From assembly GCA_030625695.1 (NCBI GenBank), contig DAOUQK010000086.1:1-11399 (forward strand): a stretch of DNA of 11,399 nt, given 5' to 3'. This document shows, in pieces, positions 7,108 to 11,399 of this stretch (within the stretch, counting starts at the first letter, position 1; the number at the start of each line of letters is the position of its first letter). A program made the translations under genes and the position numbers. This stretch comes from Paracoccaceae bacterium (GTDB taxonomy: Bacteria > Pseudomonadota > Alphaproteobacteria > Rhodobacterales > Rhodobacteraceae). The notes beneath the pieces were generated by a model. The model searched no databases and was not told where the DNA came from. It saw only the letters and a program-made list of their open reading frames with translations.

Positions 7108-7444
7108 GATTTTGCTCCGGTCAATTGATCAATGCGCGGTATCTCACAGCATCTTGGATAACGCCAGCGCGTTTGGTTCAATCCACGGGCTTAAGATTGG
7201 CCGCCGTCGCGTATTGGACTGAATGTGCAGATTGTCAGGAACGCAGGGTGAGTTCAACAAACGGTCGTTTTCGGCGTGATTTTTTGCCAGCGTACGAATG
7301 ACACCTTCAAGCCCCTAGCCGCAATATGCCTAAATGGTCGATCATGCGTCGTTTCGTGTCGCGGTTATTGAGCCGAATTGTGTGGCCTACCATAATGCAG
7401 TAAACTCGTTGCAATAATCAAACATCCCAAAAGGAACATGCAGC
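7108..7444. other. Divergent intergenic region between gor and the VOC gene (337 bases)
   Basis: No gene is supported here. It holds the gor ribosome binding site (GGAG), a 10-bp palindrome ATTGATCAAT at 7124-7133 in the gor leader, and near the right end the promoter candidate and ribosome binding site of the VOC gene. I could not settle on a gor promoter. The palindrome could be an operator, but one short copy is weak evidence. Confidence 0.5.
7368..7396 (+). promoter_or_regulatory. Sigma-70-type promoter candidate for the VOC gene
   Basis: TTGAGC (7368-7373), a 17-base spacer and CATAAT (7391-7396), about 48 bases before the VOC start codon. Four of six bases match the -35 consensus and five of six the -10. 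Confidence 0.5.
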
Positions 7445-7861
7445 ATGATTGCCTACGTCACCGTCGGTGCTGATGACATCGCTCGCGCGAAACGGTTTTA
7501 CTCTGCGTTCCTGCCAGCCCTTGATTACGGGCTGAAGGAGGGTCCTGAAGGCCTAAGCTATGCGCTGCCCGAACAACCGGGTCAGTCTGCCGCTCTGCCG
7601 GATTTCTACGTTAAACCAACCTTCGATGGACATCCGGCCTCGGCTGGTAACGGTGCTATGATCGCATTCGAGGTACGCTGTCAAAAGCAGGTTCGCACCC
7701 TTCACTCCGCAGCACTTGCCGCAGGCGGATTTGACGAGGGCCAGCCAGGCTTTCGTGACTCGTATGGACCTCATTTTTATGTTGGCTACCTTCGCGACCC
7801 TCAAGGCAACAAGATCGCACTGTTCTCCAACGATCCGATTGAGCCCGGACGAGAGGGATAA
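7445..7861 (+). CDS. VOC-superfamily (glyoxalase/bleomycin-resistance fold) protein
   Basis: A 138-residue protein with the paired beta-alpha-beta-beta-beta modules of the vicinal oxygen chelate fold. The first module starts IAYVTVGADDIARAKRFYSAFLPALDY and the second ends with FYVGYLRDPQGNKIALFS, the usual family ending. The middle has GHPASAGNGAMIAFEV, common in small uncharacterised members. Members include glyoxalases, dioxygenases and antibiotic-binding proteins; the sequence does not show which reaction, if any, this one performs, and a full set of metal ligands is not evident. AAAAGGA lies about 9 bases before the ATG at 7445. An earlier ATG at 7437 is in another frame. It is a single gene, divergent from gor and convergent with rpiA. 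Confidence 0.88.
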   Translation: MIAYVTVGADDIARAKRFYSAFLPALDYGLKEGPEGLSYALPEQPGQSAALPDFYVKPTFDGHPASAGNGAMIAFEVRCQKQVRTLHSAALAAGGFDEGQPGFRDSYGPHFYVGYLRDPQGNKIALFSNDPIEPGREG

Positions 7862-7920
7862 CGCGGGTTACACGGGCGACGACAGCGCATTGTTCGCATG
7901 CCAGACCTAGGGGCCGCGCA

Positions 7921-7936
7921 GCAAACGCTCGTTTGC
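7921..7936 (+). terminator. Small hairpin after the VOC gene, weak terminator candidate
   Basis: GCAAACG and CGTTTGC are perfect 7-base arms only two bases apart, about 60 bases after the VOC stop codon. There is no T-run, so a terminator role is uncertain. Confidence 0.3.
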
Positions 7937-8094
7937 GGAGTGTGAAGTACCTGCCTTGTTTTGCACCACCACAATCCTTGTTCAAAACCAAAGCGGTTGT
8001 CGAAGGTTTTTTCCTCTCCCGTGATAAAAGCCATTCGCCGCGTTGCAGAAGATCGGCAAAATGGACTCAGAACTGATCTTGCCAGCCTACCTGC

Positions 8095-8133
8095 CGACGC
8101 CTTTCTGCCAGTACAACCACGTTGTTGGCGTCG
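8095..8133. other. Nested inverted repeat between the VOC gene and rpiA
   Basis: Outer arms CGACGCC (8095-8101) and GGCGTCG (8127-8133) enclose an inner hairpin ACAAC-CAC-GTTGT (8113-8125). It starts about 15 bases beyond the rpiA stop codon. It could fold in RNA from either strand and may act as a bidirectional transcription stop or as rpiA mRNA 3' protection. No T-run is present. The rest of 7862-8147 shows nothing recognisable. Confidence 0.4.
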
Positions 8134-8147
8134 CTATTTAACCGGCC

Positions 8148-8936
8148 CTACTCCGCAAGATCCGTAAACAGATTGTCCGACTCAACAAAATCCAGCCGGT
8201 CATGCTCGACCGTGCCCTCGTTGATATCACGCAGTTCAACACGCCCATCGCCATAGCCGATAATCACCTTGTCACAGATATCTATGAACAGCCCATTTTC
8301 AACCACCCCCGGCATCTGATTCATCACCAGTGCCATTTGGCGCGGGTTGCCGATCCGGTGCAGGTGCAGATCAAGGATGTAATTGCCTTCGTCGGTGATG
8401 AACGGCGTGTCGCCATTCATTCTAAGGGTTGCATTGCGCCCCAGCACGTCCATCGAAATCAGCATTTCCTCGATCAAGGCTTGCGTCGTCTGCCAACCAA
8501 ACGGGATCAGTTCGACCGGTAACGGGAAAGCCCCAAGGTTTTCGACCTCTTTGCCAATGTCGGCAATCACGATCATCTGATCCGAAGCGGTGGCCACAAC
8601 CTTTTCCTGCAACAACGCCCCACCACCGCCTTTGATCAGGTTCAGATCGCCATCAAACTCATCCGCGCCATCAATCGTCAGGTCCAGCCAGCGGGCTTCG
8701 TCCAGCGAAATCACTTCGATCCCCACATCACGCGCCAGTTCGGCGGTGCGCGTTGACGTCGGCACCCCGCGGATTTTCAACCCGTCGTCGCGCACCATTT
8801 CGCCCAGACAACGCACCAGCCAAGCGGCGGTGCTGCCGGTGCCAAGGCCGACGCGCATCCCGTCCTCGACAAAATCAGCCGCGCGTTTGGCGGCAACAAA
8901 TTTGGCTTTGTCGATCGGTGACAATTCTCCGGCCAT
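8148..8936 (-). CDS. rpiA: Ribose-5-phosphate isomerase A
   Basis: Interconverts ribose 5-phosphate and ribulose 5-phosphate in the non-oxidative pentose phosphate pathway (cytoplasm). It has 262 residues, slightly longer than E. coli RpiA (219). The family motifs are in order: GLGTGSTA (phosphate-binding loop, 30-37), GVPTS (57-61), the acidic TIDGADE (D89 and D92), then KGGGGALLQEK with K102 and the catalytic base E111, and MPGVVENGLF near the C-terminus. AGGGGAG lies 8 bases before the ATG. A -10-like TATAAC is present on the minus strand at 8972-8967, but without a good -35. It is a single gene; the cyclase remnant upstream is divergent. Confidence 0.96.
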   Translation of the reverse strand: MAGELSPIDKAKFVAAKRAADFVEDGMRVGLGTGSTAAWLVRCLGEMVRDDGLKIRGVPTSTRTAELARDVGIEVISLDEARWLDLTIDGADEFDGDLNLIKGGGGALLQEKVVATASDQMIVIADIGKEVENLGAFPLPVELIPFGWQTTQALIEEMLISMDVLGRNATLRMNGDTPFITDEGNYILDLHLHRIGNPRQMALVMNQMPGVVENGLFIDICDKVIIGYGDGRVELRDINEGTVEHDRLDFVESDNLFTDLAE

Positions 8937-9072
8937 GGCGGCAGCTCCCCTTGGTGACTACGACAAGTTATATGAAAGATGCGCCTCGGGTGCGAGGATT
9001 GATTTTGCGGCCCCTGAGCGCAGGGCGTAGTCGGCAGGATCAACCGGCCAAAAAGCCTTATCAGCGGCATGG

Positions 9073-9095
9073 GTAGGGTGGGTGAAAACCCACGT
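9073..9095 (+). repeat. REP-like palindrome, single copy
   Basis: Identical over 23 bases to the element at 5628-5650: GTAGG head, then stem GTGGGT (9078-9083), loop GAAA, ACCCAC (9088-9093). It lies in the divergent gap between rpiA and the cyclase remnant, without an inverted partner. Confidence 0.7.
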
Positions 9096-9179
9096 TTGCC
9101 GAGTCGGAACAACCATGACAAGCGTTGATAATTAAGTGAGAATGCCCGACACGACACCACGGATAGGAAAAGACTGCAA

Positions 9180-9362
9180 ATGACGGACCTTATTGAAGGG
9201 GTTATCGACTGGCTGATGTCGCAATCGCTTGGTGATGCAGAGTTGAAGGAAACCATCGCTGAATTGGGGGCTCGGCTGAATGACGGCGGCGTTCCGGTCA
9301 ATCGCATCAGTTTCGGCCAGTCAGTGCTGCATCCGGTCATCGGCATCCGTAACCTCAAATAG
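9180..9362 (+). pseudogene. Adenylate/guanylate cyclase remnant, N-terminal fragment ending at an in-frame TAG
   Basis: Sixty codons from an ATG preceded by AGGAAA (about 9 bases). The peptide (VIDWLMSQSL, then ELGARLNDGGVPVNR, then VLHPVIGIRN) looks like the N-terminal region typical of a family of alphaproteobacterial class III cyclases, which read along the lines of 'WL...G....L..L..RL...G+P..R......LHP'. It stops at TAG (9360-9362), yet the same frame continues with related sequence in the next fragment. Homologues carry a tryptophan soon after the LHP motif, so TGG to TAG is a likely single-base nonsense change. The fragment alone would have no catalytic domain. Confidence 0.65.
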
Positions 9363-10054
9363 CAGCAAGACACGGGGCACGTGGTTGCAATCGACATCCC
9401 ACGCGAAAAGGTCTTTCGCGAACTTTTCGTGCCCTCGCCATTTTCTGACATGACTACAAATAAATCTCGTTGCATGACGGCCAATTTATCCGACCCCGAC
9501 GATGTTGCACGCTATCCGATTTTTCAGCAACTGGCCGATGAGGGCATAATCGGATATGCCGCATTCTCAAGGGTTTTTGGCACCCGGCAGACGGTTCTTT
9601 CAGGACTGAACGAGGATTACCGGGGCGCATCAATATCTTTCTGCACCGGGCGGTTTTCAGGGTTCTCGCAGTCTGATCTGGACGGGTTGAACCGTTTGAT
9701 CACACCGCTTTGCCTCTGCGCCCGAATCGCCAATGACCAATTTCTGACAGCTGAGTTGCTGGAAACATACCTGGGCCGGATATCAGGCAAGCAGGTTTTG
9801 CATGGCCACTCGGCCCGCGGTGACGGAAAATCCATTGAATGCACGTTGTTTTACAGCGACATGCGCAATTCATTGGGGTTATCGCAAAGTCTGGAAATTG
9901 GCGCCTATCTTGCAACCATGAACCAGTATTTCACTGTACGGCGGGCGCGGTGCTGGGCCATGGTGGTGAGGCGCTGACCCGCAAGGCCGATGTTGCAATA
10001 ATAGCCACCGAAGATTTCACTTCGCACACACCAGACCAGGCGCCCACTTGGTGA
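9363..10054 (+). pseudogene. Adenylate/guanylate cyclase remnant, continuation with frameshift and truncated catalytic domain
   Basis: Continues in the same frame as 9180-9362 up to a stop at 9977. It shows the regulatory middle part (YPIFQQLADEGIIGYAAF, SISFCTGRFSGFSQSDLDGLNRL), then ETYLGRISGKQVLHG and the start of the class III cyclase domain, CTLFYSDMRN, where D160 (codon 9858-9860) fits the first metal-binding aspartate. After MNQYF (F codon 9930-9932) the frame is lost: the frame starting TGT at 9935 reads CTAGAVLGHGGEALTRKAD, the expected continuation (usual form GGEVLKFIGD), so about one base was deleted near 9932. That frame ends at 10054 after a degenerate stretch. The second half of the catalytic domain, roughly 100 residues, is absent. 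A gene product with cyclase activity is not expected. Confidence 0.72.
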
Positions 10055-10136
10055 ATTTGCGATCCGCAGGTTTGACAGTCCTACTCCTCTGTTCGCATAT
10101 TCCAAGTAACCTATCCACAGCCCCCCAGCGACACGT

Positions 10137-10568
10137 TCAGCCGCGCTTCATGGATGAAATAACCCGCTGCATCATGTCGATCAGCGTGGCTTTCTCGGCC
10201 TCGCTCAGCAGACCCAGCGCCACGTCATTCTGCGCCAGAGCTGCCTGCGTCGCGTGTTCCTGCAACCCCTGCGATTTACCGGTCAGATAAATCAGTTTTG
10301 CCCGACGGTCCTTATCGCTCGGCTTACGCTCGATCAGACCGTCGCGTTCCATCCGTGACAATGTGTTGGCCATTGTCGCCTGCTCCACATCCAACCGGTG
10401 GTTCAGCATGCTCTGGGTTTGCCCGTCTTCCTGCCATAGCTCCAACAGCACCATGAACTGCGCCGGAGCCAGCCCCAGAGGCGCAATGCGCCTTTGCAGC
10501 CCGGTGGCAAACAGTCGGGCCATGTGATTGGCCAGATATCCGGCCGATTGGGACTTCGAAAAACTCAT
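10137..10568 (-). CDS. MarR-family transcriptional regulator
   Basis: A dimeric winged-helix DNA-binding protein, usually a repressor released by small ligands or oxidation. From the ATG at 10568 it has 143 residues. An N-terminal helix (LANHMARLFATGLQRRIAPLGL) serves dimerisation. The wHTH follows, with APAQFMVLLELW, recognition-helix region QATMANTLSRMERDGLIERKP and the wing SDKDRRAKLIYLT, whose DRR is the MarR hallmark. C-terminal helices complete the dimer interface. An upstream in-frame ATG at 10589 would add 7 residues, but it lies inside a palindromic operator, so I prefer 10568; neither start has a clear ribosome binding site. It is divergent from the membrane protein gene at 10643 and very likely controls it and itself. 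The ligand is unknown; there is no cysteine, so direct thiol sensing is unlikely. Confidence 0.9.
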   Translation of the reverse strand: MSFSKSQSAGYLANHMARLFATGLQRRIAPLGLAPAQFMVLLELWQEDGQTQSMLNHRLDVEQATMANTLSRMERDGLIERKPSDKDRRAKLIYLTGKSQGLQEHATQAALAQNDVALGLLSEAEKATLIDMMQRVISSMKRG

Positions 10569-10583
10569 AAGATAAGAAAACAC

Positions 10584-10603
10584 TTGCATAGCAAACTATT
10601 CAA
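10584..10603. promoter_or_regulatory. MarR-type operator 1
   Basis: Imperfect 20-base palindrome of the form TTG-N-ATAG-N4-CTAT-N-CAA, a layout usual for MarR-family sites. It overlaps the alternative ATG (10589) of the regulator gene. It shares the ATAG-N4-CTAT core with the site at 10611, centre to centre 27 bases. Confidence 0.6.
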
Positions 10604-10610
10604 TGCTTAT

Positions 10611-10630
10611 TTACATAGCATGCTATGCTA
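10611..10630. promoter_or_regulatory. MarR-type operator 2
   Basis: Contains the perfect 14-base palindrome CATAGCATGCTATG (10614-10627) with the same ATAG-N4-CTAT core. It ends at the ribosome binding site (AAAGGA, about 10630-10635) of the membrane protein gene, so a bound regulator would block that promoter region. I could not assign reliable -35/-10 boxes for either direction. Confidence 0.65.
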
Positions 10631-10642
10631 AAGGAATACCCC

Positions 10643-11086
10643 ATGAAAGTCAAAGTTCACGCCATCGTCGGCACCTTGGCCTTGCTGACCATATCAACCT
10701 TCTGGGTCTCAACCCTTCTGAGCGAGTTGTTTGGTTCGTACGCGCTGATTACGACGGTCAAGACATCCATTCTATGGGGCATGCTGATCCTGATCCCGCT
10801 CATGGCGACCGCCGGGGCAACGGGGGCCGCATTGGGCAAGAAAATGCGCCTGCCGCAAGTGGCAAGGAAATCGAAACGGATGAAAATCATTGCCATCAAC
10901 GGATTGATGCTGCTGTTGCCCAGTGCGGTGTTTCTGGCGATGCGGGCACAGGCCGATATATTCGACACGTGGTTTTATGCGGTTCAAACCATTGAGGTAT
11001 TGGCCGGAGCGACCAACATCACGTTACTGGTGATGAACCTGAAAGACGGCCTGTCGATCAAAGCCAGACGTGCGTCGAAAGATTAG
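10643..11086 (+). CDS. Uncharacterised four-helix integral membrane protein
   Basis: A 147-residue protein with four predicted membrane helices at about 6-28, 40-62, 80-100 and 110-132 and a basic loop (KKMRLPQVARKSKRMK) that should face the cytoplasm, as should the basic C-terminus. No catalytic motif or known transporter signature is recognised. Conserved-looking features are FWVSTLLSELFGS in helix 1, NGLMLLLPSAVFLA in helix 3, and FYAVQTIEVLAGATNITLL in helix 4. The start at 10643 has AAAGGA 7 bases upstream; the ATG at 10625 would lie inside operator 2. It is divergent from the MarR regulator with 74 bases between the chosen starts. It is probably the regulator's target and may relate to stress or toxic compounds, which is inference from MarR pairing only. 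Confidence 0.8.
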   Translation: MKVKVHAIVGTLALLTISTFWVSTLLSELFGSYALITTVKTSILWGMLILIPLMATAGATGAALGKKMRLPQVARKSKRMKIIAINGLMLLLPSAVFLAMRAQADIFDTWFYAVQTIEVLAGATNITLLVMNLKDGLSIKARRASKD

Positions 11087-11215
11087 GCGCGAAGTTTTGC
11101 AAAGGACTTGGGACATCTGGCAAAGTTACATGGCTTCTAAATCGTGACCTTGATCGGGGCAGTCACCATACCCGCCCGATACGTTCGGTTGGTAACCTTC
11201 TGTCAGCGCGATACC

Positions 11216-11259
11216 CCTCTCTACTAACACGTCAAATATGACATGTTCTCAAAGAGAGG
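11216..11259. other. Composite two-stem inverted repeat
   Basis: Outer arms CCTCTCT (11216-11222) and AGAGAGG (11253-11259). Inside is a second near-palindrome, AACACGTCA (11226-11234), loop AATA, TGACATGTT (11239-11247), with one mismatch in nine pairs. It is 130 bases beyond the membrane protein gene. It could be a structured RNA element or an operator-type palindrome; there is no T-run to make it a clear terminator. Confidence 0.4.
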
Positions 11260-11327
11260 TCTGAATTGACATCCCCGGTTCAGATTTGCCAGCGACCTGG
11301 AGCCTCACTAAAGCCCCTTACAGCAAT

Positions 11328-11385
11328 CACCTGCCATAGCGCGAAACCCCGGACAAATGTCGCATTAAGGCAGTCATGGCAGGTG
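11328..11385. repeat. 10-base perfect inverted repeat at the right edge
   Basis: CACCTGCCAT (11328-11337) and ATGGCAGGTG (11376-11385), 38 bases apart. Its context is cut by the window edge, so its role (edge of a mobile element, attenuator or chance) is unknown. Confidence 0.35.
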
Positions 11386-11399
11386 CGTCGGCAGTAGAA

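Larger units (their letters stand above)
11087..11399. other. Right-end stretch without a convincing gene (313 bases)
   Basis: No supported coding region. It carries a composite hairpin at 11216-11259 and a 10-base inverted repeat at 11328-11385 (separate entries). Two partial frames touch the edge: a plus-strand ATG at 11376 preceded by AAGG and open to the end (MAGASAVE), and a minus-strand frame open from the edge that ends in HLSGVSRYGR near 11328. Neither is long enough to call. Confidence 0.5.

Noticed and set aside
7862..8147. Possible tRNA, small gene or CRISPR between the VOC gene and rpiA
   Set aside because: No cloverleaf or regularly spaced repeats were seen, and the short frames there have neither ribosome binding sites nor recognisable peptides.
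9360..9362. TAG read as a recoded (suppressed) amber codon within the cyclase gene
   Set aside because: The same gene also has a downstream frameshift and a truncated catalytic domain, so ordinary decay explains all three; no recoding signal is evident.

Overview
The window looks like chromosomal DNA of a Rhodobacterales alphaproteobacterium, probably of the Roseobacter group. The grounds are moderately high GC, an FdVI-like vertebrate-type ferredoxin, a glutathione reductase with the CVIRGC redox motif, and a cluster hflK-hflC-DUF2065-htrA. No species can be named from the sequence alone.

Layout. A [2Fe-2S] ferredoxin gene runs off the left edge on the minus strand; only part of its stop codon is missing. 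Next, on the plus strand, is a decayed C-terminal scrap of the error-prone polymerase DnaE2, then a small lipoprotein with a peptidoglycan-binding domain. Positions 1589 to 7107 hold a minus-strand block. Read in its own direction it is gor (glutathione reductase), a pair of inverted REP elements, a probable promoter, then hflK, hflC, a DUF2065 membrane protein and an HtrA/Deg periplasmic protease. The last four form a membrane and envelope protein quality-control cluster. hflK and hflC overlap at TAATG, DUF2065 follows 10 bases later, and htrA follows after about 150 bases with its own strong ribosome binding site.

A VOC-superfamily protein (plus strand) diverges from gor and converges on rpiA (ribose-5-phosphate isomerase A, minus strand). 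Upstream of rpiA lies a broken class III adenylate/guanylate cyclase gene, disrupted by an in-frame TAG, a frameshift and loss of the catalytic 3' half. The right end has a divergent MarR-family regulator and a four-helix membrane protein, separated by a short region with two MarR-type palindromes. The last 313 bases carry no convincing gene but contain two inverted repeats.

How it fits together. HflKC scaffolds and restrains the FtsH protease in the inner membrane, while HtrA degrades or refolds damaged periplasmic proteins; glutathione reductase maintains thiol redox balance. Most of the window is ordinary core genome. The features that stand out are a family of short intergenic palindromes headed by GTAG (REP-like, four copies), two gene remnants (dnaE2 and cyclase) and the small MarR/membrane-protein module with a readable operator pattern. 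I did not find a clear new multi-gene system.
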